From Acidobacteriota bacterium (GTDB lineage: Bacteria; Acidobacteriota; Blastocatellia; Pyrinomonadales; Pyrinomonadaceae), in contig JAFDVJ010000012.1 of the NCBI GenBank assembly GCA_018269075.1, positions 52,496 to 116,495 of the forward strand: a DNA stretch of 64,000 nucleotides. The letters run 5' to 3'. Position numbers and translations under genes: made by a program. Positions 32,408 to 40,377 of the stretch are shown piece by piece; within the stretch, counting starts at the first letter, position 1, and every line of letters starts with the position of its first letter. The notes beneath the pieces were generated by a model. It worked only from the letters and a program-made list of their open reading frames with translations, made no database searches and was not told the DNA's origin.

Positions 32408-32703
32408 TATTTATCACCTCCGTCATTGGTTTTCGCCGCTTTGGTTTTCTTCGAAGCCTGCGGCTCGGCGTCGTCGCTCGGGTCCGAAATCTCTTCGAGA
32501 CCGAATTCACCGACCAGCCAGTCGGCAAATTTCCTCGACGTGGTCGTGACCGTCGATCCCGGCGTCAGGTCGGCCTCGTAGTTTCCGTGGCTGACAAACT
32601 CGACCGTTTGCTTTTTCGCCACATTCTTTTTCGTTACCGGGTCAAATTCCACGACTTCCCGCGTCACTTCACTCGGAACTTTTAATTTGATTTCATTACT
32701 CAT
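32407..32703 (-). CDS. Small phage structural-region protein
   Basis: 98 residues: a beta-rich N-terminal half and a charged, lysine/aspartate-rich tail (KKTKAAKTNDGGDK). It overlaps the flanking genes by single bases, so expression is tightly coupled. Not recognised; possibly a tail-region accessory protein. Confidence 0.6.
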   Translation of the reverse strand: MSNEIKLKVPSEVTREVVEFDPVTKKNVAKKQTVEFVSHGNYEADLTPGSTVTTTSRKFADWLVGEFGLEEISDPSDDAEPQASKKTKAAKTNDGGDK

Positions 32704-33170
32704 TACTTTGCGTCTCCTAGATTAAAGTCCCGATTTCCTGTCGGGTTTAGAACTATTGGAAGATTGATGATTGCGAACGAATCGGAATTCGTGTTGTTCA
32801 TTCCGTCCACGGCGCGAAGAACCAGCACATCGCAAACCCGGCCGCCCAGATACTGATCGTCGAAAAGTTTCTGCGCGAACGCTTCGGCGAGCGCAAAGCA
32901 CTGGTCGCGGGCATCCATGCGCTCGGTCGTGTCAGCGCCGGGAACCCGGCAGTAAAAGCCGATTACCATCAGCGCGTCGTAAAGGCCCATCTGCGCGGTC
33001 TGCGGCGCGAAGTTCCATTCGGAATTCGAAATGACGATCCCCTTGTCTTTCGTGATCTCCTGCCATTTCGAATCCAGAATCTCGACGCCCTTCAAAATCG
33101 AGTTCAAAGGAGCCGAGGCTTCCGTCTCGACGGCGAAATCATAAAGAATTGTTGACGGTGAAATGCTCAT
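32703..33170 (-). CDS. Tail terminator / completion protein candidate
   Basis: 155 residues. An N-terminal helix, then a mixed alpha/beta domain (LYDALMVIGFYCRVPGAD, RDQCFALAEAFAQKLFDD). Size and position between the gp10-like and tail tube genes fit tail-terminator proteins. Assignment is by gene order. Confidence 0.45.
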   Translation of the reverse strand: MSISPSTILYDFAVETEASAPLNSILKGVEILDSKWQEITKDKGIVISNSEWNFAPQTAQMGLYDALMVIGFYCRVPGADTTERMDARDQCFALAEAFAQKLFDDQYLGGRVCDVLVLRAVDGMNNTNSDSFAIINLPIVLNPTGNRDFNLGDAK

Positions 33171-33171
33171 C

Positions 33172-33714
33172 TTAATTAAAAAGTTCTCCGAAAACCGCTT
33201 CGACGATGACCGGCGCTTCGCCTTCGAGTTTCACTGCCGCGCGTTCGTCGTATGGATTCGGCGCGACGGCCGCCGCCGATTTCCTGACGACGAAGATCTT
33301 GCCGCCGGCTTCGATGTAGGCTCCGCTCGGTGTGCCCTTGACCTCGATCAGCAGCGCCCGGCCCGTTTTCGGCCGCAGCGCCGGCCGGCCTTTCGCGACC
33401 ACCTCGGCGTAATTGAAGGCGATCTGCGGCTTGAGCTGCACGGATTTCGTTTTCCCGCTCGGGTAGTGAACCGTGCCGGCTCCGCCGCCGGTCCGCGCCG
33501 ATCGCGCCGAGACGGTGATCTCGGCCGTCATTGCTTTATCATCGATGTCGGGCGGCGCTACGCCCTGTTTCAAATTGCCCGTAACATACGGAACCTCGGC
33601 GCGAAGATGTTGATACAACCTCTCGCCGAGCCGCCCGAGCGCGACGATTTCCGCCGCCCGGATTTCCTTGCCGAGATTCTCGACCTGTGTTAAATCGACC
33701 GTTAAATCTGCCAT
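33172..33714 (-). CDS. HK97 gp10-like head-tail/tail completion protein
   Basis: 180 residues. An N-terminal helical segment (LGRLGERLYQHLRAEVPYVTGNLKQGV) is followed by beta strands with YAEVVAKGRPA, the pattern of HK97 gp10-like neck proteins (helix, P-x-x-T-G-x-L, then Y/F-A-x-x-V-x-x-G). It overlaps the upstream connector gene. Confidence 0.6.
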   Translation of the reverse strand: MADLTVDLTQVENLGKEIRAAEIVALGRLGERLYQHLRAEVPYVTGNLKQGVAPPDIDDKAMTAEITVSARSARTGGGAGTVHYPSGKTKSVQLKPQIAFNYAEVVAKGRPALRPKTGRALLIEVKGTPSGAYIEAGGKIFVVRKSAAAVAPNPYDERAAVKLEGEAPVIVEAVFGELFN

Positions 33715-34145
33715 TCGGGAAATGTCGAGCCGCTGTCGCAGTCCAAAGTTTCTTCAACGGTCTGCGGCGGCGCCGGCAGATCGCTGAGCTGCAATAAATC
33801 GCGGACGAGAGCTTCGGCCTGTTCGAACCACTGCGCGGATGTTTGAGCCGTCTCGGCCGGCGAGAGATATTGAATCGTCACCTCGCCTTCGACCTTCTCG
33901 ACTTTGATCAATCCCTGCGGCCGAACATTCGTGTTCAGATTGAGAGTCAAAAAGCTCATTGCCAAACTTCCTTCAGCGAGCTTCAGAATCTCTGCCAAAC
34001 CACTGTCTGCGTAGTTTGCCGCGCCGACCCACGACTGGAGCTTACGTGAAGCGACGGCGATGTAGGGGAGCAGACGTCCCGAAACCACGTCCTTGTGGAT
34101 CTTGAACGTCGTCCGCATATATGTTTCGTCAATCAATGCCGCCAT
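33702..34145 (-). CDS. Head-tail connector protein
   Basis: 147 residues, mainly helical (KLQSWVGAANYADSGLAEILKLAEGSLAMSFL). Size and location between capsid and neck genes fit the gp6-like connector family (DNA-packaging adaptor). No motif is decisive. Confidence 0.5.
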   Translation of the reverse strand: MAALIDETYMRTTFKIHKDVVSGRLLPYIAVASRKLQSWVGAANYADSGLAEILKLAEGSLAMSFLTLNLNTNVRPQGLIKVEKVEGEVTIQYLSPAETAQTSAQWFEQAEALVRDLLQLSDLPAPPQTVEETLDCDSGSTFPEWQI

Positions 34146-34160
34146 CGCTTCACCTCAAGT

Positions 34161-34553
34161 TTATTTATTGCTGTCGGCCCACGCGCCGAGCTGTTCGACC
34201 GTCTTCGCACCGATGCCTTTGACGGCCAGCAGTTCATCTTTGGTCATGGCCTTGACCTGGTCGAACTTGAGACCGGCCGCCACGAACGCGTCACGGCCCG
34301 GCAAATCCGCCGGCAGATCGCTTTCGTCCGTCGCCGTCCCGGCCGAGGTCTTCGCCGACGACTTGCCCGCGCCTCTCGAAACGATCAGCAGCCCGCCGCT
34401 CAGAACGGCCTGCTGCGTGCGCTTGCCGACCGTGTCGCCGAGTTTTTTCTGCTGATCGCGGGAAATGTCGAAGCCGGTTTCCGAATCGGTAAAGCCGCCT
34501 TCCTTGTCGCTGAGTTCCACCACGTCGCCCGGTTGGGCTTCATTCTTTTTCAT
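34161..34553 (-). CDS. Small protein with C-terminal helix-hairpin-helix motif
   Basis: 130 residues. The N-terminal half is polar and variable. The C-terminus DELLAVKGIGAKTVEQLGAWA has the GIG-x-K-T helix-hairpin-helix signature, usually a DNA-binding or protein-binding fold. It sits in the head-neck block between the capsid and connector genes. GGAG precedes the ATG. A role in capsid or connector assembly is inferred from place only. Confidence 0.55.
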   Translation of the reverse strand: MKKNEAQPGDVVELSDKEGGFTDSETGFDISRDQQKKLGDTVGKRTQQAVLSGGLLIVSRGAGKSSAKTSAGTATDESDLPADLPGRDAFVAAGLKFDQVKAMTKDELLAVKGIGAKTVEQLGAWADSNK

Positions 34554-34614
34554 TCGATTTTTTCTCCTTGTTGAAATCGGAAGGAATCTATCTCGATCCC
34601 TTCCGTCCTAATTG

Positions 34615-34629
34615 CTTGACTCAGTCAAG
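34615..34629. promoter_or_regulatory. CTTGACTCAGTCAAG palindrome downstream of the capsid gene
   Basis: 15-bp palindrome in the 80-bp gap between the major capsid gene and the HhH-protein gene. It is the reverse complement of the palindromes near both phage ends. It may be a binding site or a short terminator-like hairpin; no T-tract follows. Confidence 0.55.
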
Positions 34630-34633
34630 TCGT

Positions 34634-35845
34634 TTAACCGGCGAAGGGCTGCATCCACGTCGGGAATCCGTTGCCCGAGAACAGAATCGAACCGTCGATG
34701 ACGATCGAAGCGTTGCGCTGCAACTTCGCGAAGCCGGTGTAGATCGAGATCGCCGTTCCCTGAATCTGCTTCATGATGATCTTCTCGGTCTCGATCAGCA
34801 GCGGCTGAGCCGTGAGCTGGACGAGCGAGGTGGAAGGATCTTGAATGACGATCTTGTTCGCCCCGACCTTCGTCGAAACGTACAGCTCCTCCGGCATCGT
34901 GAGCGGCGATTTCATCATCGTCGCGAGCAGCGGAGCGCCGGGAAACTGTTTGTTTTTGACTTCCGGGAGATTGAGGTAATCGAGCGCGGTCGTCGCGTTG
35001 CCGATCACCTGAAGACCGGTCCGGCCGATCAGGCCGAACTGGATCGCGACGCGGGCGATATCGTACCAGGTGATTTTGTTCGCCGTCGCTTCGACGCCGA
35101 TCACCGCCGCGTTCTCCGAGAGATCGGCCTGATCGCCGTTGACGATCGCATCGACGGCCATCCCGTTCAGCGTGTGGCCTAAGATTCGGCCGACGTCTTC
35201 CATGAAGAGCTGGACGAGCGAGAGCGACGAGAACTGGATCGATTCGTAAGACTGTTTGATTGCCCGCGCTTTCTTCGCCAGCGTCACCGTCTTCGTGCTG
35301 TAGGAGATCGACCCTTCCTCGATCGTCGCGGCTTCGTTGCCATCCATCAGTTTCGCGTCCGAGAGATCGATCTTCGGCAGGATGACCTGCGGCTGCGAAA
35401 CCGTTTCTTCCCGAACGACAAGATCCGGGTAGAACGTGGACTGCACCACGCCGCGATTGACCGGATCGAGGAAGACTTCCGGGCTCACGAAACGCTGGCC
35501 GCCCGCCGCTTCGCTCGTGATCGGGCCGAAGCTCGCGAGCGCCCGCTCGCGCAGTGCGGCGAGCTGCTCGCGCTGCGCGAGGCCCATGCCGCGACGAACG
35601 CCCTGAAGGACGACCTCGGCCGCGAGGTACCGCGTGTCGTCATCGCGCATGATCTCCTGCAACTGCGTCCGCTGCGGATTGATCTCCAGTTCCGCGAACA
35701 AATGTTCGGGCGTCAACGGTTGATTGTTGACGTCCGAATAATTGTCCGCCATGAACGAACGAAGATTCGTATCGAAACCGGCCTGGCGCTGCGCGTCCAT
35801 CCGGGTTACCATTTCTTTGACTTTTCCTTTCAGTCCGTGACTCAT
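34634..35845 (-). CDS. Major capsid protein (HK97 fold)
   Basis: 403 residues. An N-terminal helical arm (about 1-110, scaffold-like delta region) is followed by a capsid domain with RFVSPEVFLDPVNRGVVQ, VILPKIDLSDA and a C-terminal beta region. Immediate placement after the decoration and protease/scaffold genes and before the neck genes is the standard order. Confidence rests on order, length and composition; no catalytic motif is expected. Confidence 0.75.
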   Translation of the reverse strand: MSHGLKGKVKEMVTRMDAQRQAGFDTNLRSFMADNYSDVNNQPLTPEHLFAELEINPQRTQLQEIMRDDDTRYLAAEVVLQGVRRGMGLAQREQLAALRERALASFGPITSEAAGGQRFVSPEVFLDPVNRGVVQSTFYPDLVVREETVSQPQVILPKIDLSDAKLMDGNEAATIEEGSISYSTKTVTLAKKARAIKQSYESIQFSSLSLVQLFMEDVGRILGHTLNGMAVDAIVNGDQADLSENAAVIGVEATANKITWYDIARVAIQFGLIGRTGLQVIGNATTALDYLNLPEVKNKQFPGAPLLATMMKSPLTMPEELYVSTKVGANKIVIQDPSTSLVQLTAQPLLIETEKIIMKQIQGTAISIYTGFAKLQRNASIVIDGSILFSGNGFPTWMQPFAG

Positions 35846-35887
35846 TTTAGTTTTTTCTCCTGTGTAAAATTCGAGATCCCTGACCTT

Positions 35888-36277
35888 TTAGAAAGCCAGA
35901 ACTTCCAACGTCGCGCCGGACGCGCCGCCTTTCCAGACGACACCGTACAGCCGCTCCGCTCCATCCGTACCGCTGACCCAGGCGACGACGACGTTTTCGC
36001 CGGTGGTGCCGTCCACGGCCGCGAGCTTGACCATCGCGCCGGCGGCCAGCACGCCGCTTCCCTTGATCTCGACCAGCTCCTTGTAACGGGTCTCGATCGT
36101 GCCGATACCGCTCGCGGTTCTCGACGGAACGGCGACGCGTCCGACCGCGTGGGCATTCACGCCGGCCTTATCGACCGTGCGGTCGGCCGTGATCGACACC
36201 AGCGTATCCTTCGGTAAATTGGCAGTGACGATCGTCGCCGGAATCGCCAAACCTTCTCTTTGCGCTCTCAGTTTCAT
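35888..36277 (-). CDS. Capsid decoration protein candidate
   Basis: 129 residues, beta-rich, with many small residues (GVLAAGAMVKLAAVDGTTG). Size, composition and position between protease/scaffold and major capsid fit DUF2190/lambda-D-like decoration proteins that stabilise the head. Confidence 0.6.
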   Translation of the reverse strand: MKLRAQREGLAIPATIVTANLPKDTLVSITADRTVDKAGVNAHAVGRVAVPSRTASGIGTIETRYKELVEIKGSGVLAAGAMVKLAAVDGTTGENVVVAWVSGTDGAERLYGVVWKGGASGATLEVLAF

Positions 36278-36308
36278 TGTGTTTTTTCAACTCCTAAATT
36301 TATTTGGT

Positions 36309-36749
36309 TTAGAACATTCCGTTGACGGAACCTTTCGAGCCGGCCGGCTTTTTCCCGTTGCCGGCATTTTCGATTTCGCCGTTGTTCTCGAACGACGAGC
36401 GGCCGGTTTGCGGGAAGCGTTCGGCAGCTTTTTTCTGGTAGTAGGTATGCAGGCTCTGAAGCCGTTCAAAGCCGGCGTCCGCGATCGTCTCGGCGACGAC
36501 CGGTTCGAGTTCGCCTTCCGCCGCGCCGAGCTCCGCGAGCTTCGCGAGGCGAACGACCTCGTCACGTTTTTCGCCGAGCAGCTTGTCGGCCAGCTCGGAC
36601 TTTGCCGTCAGCTCGGCCAGATTGGTCGGCTGAAGAGTGGTAACCTGGGCGGCAAGAGCCTCGGCGGCTTTGAGGAGTTCCGTTTCGGGAACGTCATCGC
36701 CGTCAAACTCAATGCCGAGTTTCGCTTTCTTTTCTTTATCAAGTTTCAT
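36309..36749 (-). CDS. Nested in-frame scaffold protein
   Basis: Internal ATG at 36749 of the protease gene is preceded by GAGGAG with 6 bases between, in the same frame. It would give a 146-residue helical, lysine/glutamate-rich protein (MKLDKEKKAKLGIEFDGDD) equal to the protease C-terminus. This mirrors the protease/scaffold nesting of lambda C/Nu3 and Mu I/Z. The scaffold would shape the head before maturation. Confidence 0.7.
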   Translation of the reverse strand: MKLDKEKKAKLGIEFDGDDVPETELLKAAEALAAQVTTLQPTNLAELTAKSELADKLLGEKRDEVVRLAKLAELGAAEGELEPVVAETIADAGFERLQSLHTYYQKKAAERFPQTGRSSFENNGEIENAGNGKKPAGSKGSVNGMF

Positions 36750-37568
36750 TGTTTTCTCCTCGTTTGAATTTGCCGGCAAATTCGGATCTGCCGCGCTAAA
36801 ACTTTCATCACCGGACTCGTCGTCCGGATCTTCCTCGATGTTGCCCTGATGGATGGCCATTCGGTCTTCGCCGACCGGGACGAGCGACGCCTCCCAGAAC
36901 TCGATGATCTTCGTCACGATCAGCCGAACGACCTCGCCGTCAACTTCCTCGCCGAGCAGCTCCCAGAATCGCCACCGCTCCATCTGTGGGTGCGAGTATT
37001 CGAACTCAAACACGACCGTCAGGCTCATCGCGTTGACGGCCGGCGGATTCATCATCAGGCCGCAGGCGATCCGGTAGTTCAGGAACGCATCGATCTTGAC
37101 CTTGCAGTTGATGCCGGGCACGCCGTCAGCCTTGTCGCCTTTCGCGTCCCAGAACGACTCGCTGACCACGCCGAGCCAGTTGTAAATATCCTGAAACTGG
37201 TGGTTCGGATAGACCGTCTTGCCTTGCAGCATCGGGACGGCCGCTTCGAGCACGCCGGGCCGCGAGAAATCCAGACCGCGCTGATTGAGAAAAACCGCCG
37301 AGAGCGCCCGGAATTCGACTTCGATATATCGATCGGCGCTCAGCTTCAGGCTGCCCGGCTCGGTCGGTACCGGAACGTTGTCCTGGACGGCGTTCTTCGG
37401 CGGCCGATTGTAATAACAAAGCGATGCGGCATCGAGCACTTTCCGGGTCGCCTCGGTCGTGACTTGCGTCGGAATTTGGAACCGGAACGAGCTCATCGCC
37501 CGGCGCTTCAATTCGTCTAAAACTTTTGTGCCGTCAGCCAGCGTGACGATTTTGGTTTTCTTGCTCAT
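36309..37568 (-). CDS. Capsid maturation protease with C-terminal scaffold
   Basis: 419 residues from ATG at 37568, which overlaps the previous stop as TAATG; a longer frame starting at 37667 adds unrelated residues. The N-terminal protease-like domain (about 20-250) includes QGKTVYPNHQFQDIYNWLG and a later ASLVPVGED segment, as in phage prohead proteases of Mu gpI/DUF2213 type. The C-terminal 146 residues are charged and helical and correspond to scaffold (see 36309..36749). Confidence 0.65.
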   Translation of the reverse strand: MSKKTKIVTLADGTKVLDELKRRAMSSFRFQIPTQVTTEATRKVLDAASLCYYNRPPKNAVQDNVPVPTEPGSLKLSADRYIEVEFRALSAVFLNQRGLDFSRPGVLEAAVPMLQGKTVYPNHQFQDIYNWLGVVSESFWDAKGDKADGVPGINCKVKIDAFLNYRIACGLMMNPPAVNAMSLTVVFEFEYSHPQMERWRFWELLGEEVDGEVVRLIVTKIIEFWEASLVPVGEDRMAIHQGNIEEDPDDESGDESFSAADPNLPANSNEEKTMKLDKEKKAKLGIEFDGDDVPETELLKAAEALAAQVTTLQPTNLAELTAKSELADKLLGEKRDEVVRLAKLAELGAAEGELEPVVAETIADAGFERLQSLHTYYQKKAAERFPQTGRSSFENNGEIENAGNGKKPAGSKGSVNGMF

Positions 37569-37795
37569 TAGTCCTCGATGGGTTCGCACGGAAGCGGGCG
37601 AATGTTCGCGTTGAAGAATTTGCCGGCCGACTGGCTGCCGTCGAACGTCGCTTCGAACTGCTTCCACAGCTCGGGCGAGATGTTCGCGTACCGGTACCGT
37701 TTACCGCTTTTGAATTCGACGACCAGCGTCCGCGAGTTCTCGCTGTAGCCGGCCGCTTTGATGTTGCTCGATGTTACGGGTTTCAGTTCACTCAT
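37568..37795 (-). CDS. KTSC-domain protein
   Basis: 75 residues from ATG at 37795 (a TTG three codons upstream is less likely). It contains TSSNIKAAGYSENSRTLVVE and YRYANISPELWKQF, the KTSC fold pattern (S-I-x-x-I-G-Y... L-x-V-x-F-x-x-G-x-x-Y-x-Y). These small domains are common in phages; the function is unknown. It is tightly packed between MuF and protease. Confidence 0.8.
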   Translation of the reverse strand: MSELKPVTSSNIKAAGYSENSRTLVVEFKSGKRYRYANISPELWKQFEATFDGSQSAGKFFNANIRPLPCEPIED

Positions 37796-37796
37796 T

Positions 37797-38723
37797 TCAT
37801 TCAAGTCCCGGAATTATTCCTTCCATTCGGGTGCGGCAGTTCGGGTGATATGGCGGAAAGCCTCTGCCCATTTCGACCAGCTTGTCGCTGATCGTCTTTC
37901 CGTCGTCTTCTAAAAAAGACTGAATCGTTTTGACCGGTTCTTTCGAGATCGCTTTTCCGATTGGTGATTCGTACAACTCGGCGGCGAAGTCGCCCGGCTC
38001 AAGCTGATTCAGTCTTTCGATCGCTGTCTGCGCTACTCCGACGCGCAGGAGTTTGCCGTCTAACTCGCGGCAAATCTCGGTCGTCCGCGAATCCAGCGTT
38101 GCCACGATTCGGGCGAGTTGGATCTTCGCTTGTGACAGGCTGCCGATGTGCGCCCAATTCCGGACTCGCGAAACTGAAGTCTGAACGATTGTCTTCGTCT
38201 GACGATCGGTAAAGTTTTTAAGTTTCTCTCCGGCAGCAGCGCGAAAGTCCGCCAGTTCTTCAGTCGATTCGCGGCCGAATAATGCCGCGCCGTCTTTGAA
38301 GTATCGATCGACGAAAAACTTCCGCAGCGGTTGGCTCGTGTTAGGCGCGAATTTACTGAAGTAAAAATGGTCGAGGCCGTCGATGAAGTTGATCGATTTG
38401 TTATCCGCTCCGCCGAGTTTGAGCCGGACGGGTGATTGGCCGCCGAAAACCGTGACGTCTTTAAGCCGGTAAAATTCGTAAATTGATTTCGTCGTTCGGC
38501 GAATTGCCTGGACGGCGCGAACCGTTTGCCATCCGTCCGCGAACGCGGATTCGATCCCTTCGAGCAGCTTGCCGGCGAAGTCGTCGCCGTCTTTGAAGTC
38601 GGTGTCTTTGTGGCCGAGTAGGAAGTCGCGAAGACGTTCAATGCTAAGGCGCAAAGCAACATCAGCATCGCGGCGCACAGCCTTGTAGTATTTGACGATG
38701 AATTTCTCAAGAATTGCATCAAT
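37797..38723 (-). CDS. MuF-like minor head protein (start uncertain)
   Basis: About 308 residues. The C-terminus has GRGFPPYHPNCRTRMEGI, the phage Mu F-type head-morphogenesis signature (HPNCRC/T). The first standard start (GTG at 38678) leaves out a plausible helical segment encoded upstream. GGAGG at 38729-38733 sits 5 bases before ATT at 38723 in this frame, so a rare ATT start is proposed. Alternatively the frame is entered by -1 slippage in the A9 run at the portal gene end (38757-38765). MuF proteins act in head assembly and may be packaged. Confidence 0.7.
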   Translation of the reverse strand: MDAILEKFIVKYYKAVRRDADVALRLSIERLRDFLLGHKDTDFKDGDDFAGKLLEGIESAFADGWQTVRAVQAIRRTTKSIYEFYRLKDVTVFGGQSPVRLKLGGADNKSINFIDGLDHFYFSKFAPNTSQPLRKFFVDRYFKDGAALFGRESTEELADFRAAAGEKLKNFTDRQTKTIVQTSVSRVRNWAHIGSLSQAKIQLARIVATLDSRTTEICRELDGKLLRVGVAQTAIERLNQLEPGDFAAELYESPIGKAISKEPVKTIQSFLEDDGKTISDKLVEMGRGFPPYHPNCRTRMEGIIPGLE

Positions 38724-38740
38724 TTGTTCCTCCGTTAGTT

Positions 38741-40255
38741 TTAGGCTGGTAAAGCCTTTTTTTTTAAGATCGGGACGACGTTGCCGCCGTCCGGGATTTC
38801 TTCCGCTTCCGTCTGCAAAAAGATTTGCGGTCGCGCGAATTCATATCGCTGCGTTTCTTTGCTGAAGCGGAAAGAAAACTTTTGCACCTGCTGCTCTTTT
38901 TCCATCGAGCGCATCATCTGCTGCATCGACGGCGGCGCGGAATCGATCAGATCCTCGTCGTACCAGGACTCGTAGCCGAGCTCCTGAGCGCCTTCGTCCG
39001 GGCTAATCGCGCCGGCCTTGACCTTGTCGAGAACCGTCTGCCATTTCGTCTGGTCGATCGTCGCTTCGTCCTTTGCGCTGCGCGAGTAAGTTTTGTTGAA
39101 CTTGACCGAGACGCCGTCGATCTCGATGCCGCCGAGCCGCGCGTCGAGCCGGTAGGTTTGCTCCTGGCGACGCTTGACGACTCGCTGAATGTTGTGGACC
39201 TTCGCGGTCAGCAGAGAGTAAACGACGTCGGCATAGGTTTCAGTGGTCGAATCGGTGCGGCCGAAAAAAGCCGGCTGCATTCCGAGACCGCTCATCACCT
39301 GTTCCTCGGTGATCCGGTTGATCTCGTAAACGCCGCTCGCGCCCTCTCCGATATTCGTGTGTTCGATCTTCTGATCCTTGAAGGAAACGAGCAGGCCGTC
39401 GCGCAGATGATTGACGAGCGCCTGCGTGACCAGCGACAGGTAATTTTTCGCGCGGGTTTGATATTCGCCGTCCGTTTCGTTGACCTTCTGGCGCGGCGGC
39501 GTGACGGCAGCCGTGAAGAGTCCCATCAATCCGAACTTCTGGGCGATGTGCTGGATGTTCTTCATGATCGGCCCCTGCGATTGCAGGATCGTCTCGATCG
39601 CGGCCGACGCGGGTGGCTTCGCATAGGGCGAATTCTCGATCGTTTGCAGCGCGAAGTAGCGGTAGGTTTCCGGATGGAGTTTGATCAGCCCGGACGCGTC
39701 GCGCCGGATGCTGCGGTCGAAAAAGTTCGTGGCTCTTTGAAACGGCTCGTAGTACCCGAGCTCTTCGTTGTACCGGAACCGGATCTGTTCGACCGGGACG
39801 AGCACCACCTGCTCGACGCGGCGGCCGGCAAAATTCACGACGTCTTCGCTCGACAACGCGCCGGACCAGGCGATCTGAAAAAGATAGGCATTCAGCAGTC
39901 CATCGACGCCGGCACCGTTGAGGTAAAGCCGAGCGGCCGTTTCATTGAACCGGGCGAGCGCATTCTCAGCGGCCTGCGGCGAGCGAGCATCGACCTGCAA
40001 GGCGTGGCCGGTGTTGGCGAGGTTGATGATGTTATCGCAGAACTGCGAGACGTCCGGATTGAAAACTGCGAATTGCTTGAGCAGCGCGAGCATCTCGAAG
40101 TTGACGATCGGCGAAACGGTCGAATACGCCGCGAGCGCCGTGCCGATCGCGCCCCAGATCGACTCCTGAGACGACCGGCCGGAGTCCGGCAAATCGATGC
40201 CGCCGGTTCGCCGGAATGCCGCCCACGCCATTTTGAATCTGTCGATAATTTCCAT
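38741..40255 (-). CDS. Portal protein
   Basis: 504 residues. Visible are an N-terminal helical region, a central domain with KVNETDGEYQTRAKNYLSLV and VMSGLGMQPAFFGRTDSTTE (the portal G-x-P-x-x-x-G segment), and a charged C-terminus. Placement between large terminase and MuF is the conserved packaging order. The gene ends in nine consecutive A residues just before its last codons, a possible slippery site. Confidence 0.8.
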   Translation of the reverse strand: MEIIDRFKMAWAAFRRTGGIDLPDSGRSSQESIWGAIGTALAAYSTVSPIVNFEMLALLKQFAVFNPDVSQFCDNIINLANTGHALQVDARSPQAAENALARFNETAARLYLNGAGVDGLLNAYLFQIAWSGALSSEDVVNFAGRRVEQVVLVPVEQIRFRYNEELGYYEPFQRATNFFDRSIRRDASGLIKLHPETYRYFALQTIENSPYAKPPASAAIETILQSQGPIMKNIQHIAQKFGLMGLFTAAVTPPRQKVNETDGEYQTRAKNYLSLVTQALVNHLRDGLLVSFKDQKIEHTNIGEGASGVYEINRITEEQVMSGLGMQPAFFGRTDSTTETYADVVYSLLTAKVHNIQRVVKRRQEQTYRLDARLGGIEIDGVSVKFNKTYSRSAKDEATIDQTKWQTVLDKVKAGAISPDEGAQELGYESWYDEDLIDSAPPSMQQMMRSMEKEQQVQKFSFRFSKETQRYEFARPQIFLQTEAEEIPDGGNVVPILKKKALPA

Positions 40256-40377
40256 CTTCGTTTCTTTCGCCTTAAATTTTTCGATTTGCCAGTTTCGCGT
40301 CTTTCATCGTCCGATCCCCGGTCGAACGCTCAGAAACGCTCAGAAACGGGTTAGCGGCCCTTTTTAAGTTCAATCGA

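Noticed and set aside
38060-38722. Leftward 220-codon frame starting near the GGAGG upstream of MuF
   Set aside because: Low-complexity Ser/Thr/Arg product overlapping the MuF frame; the MuF frame has the conserved HPNCRT motif.
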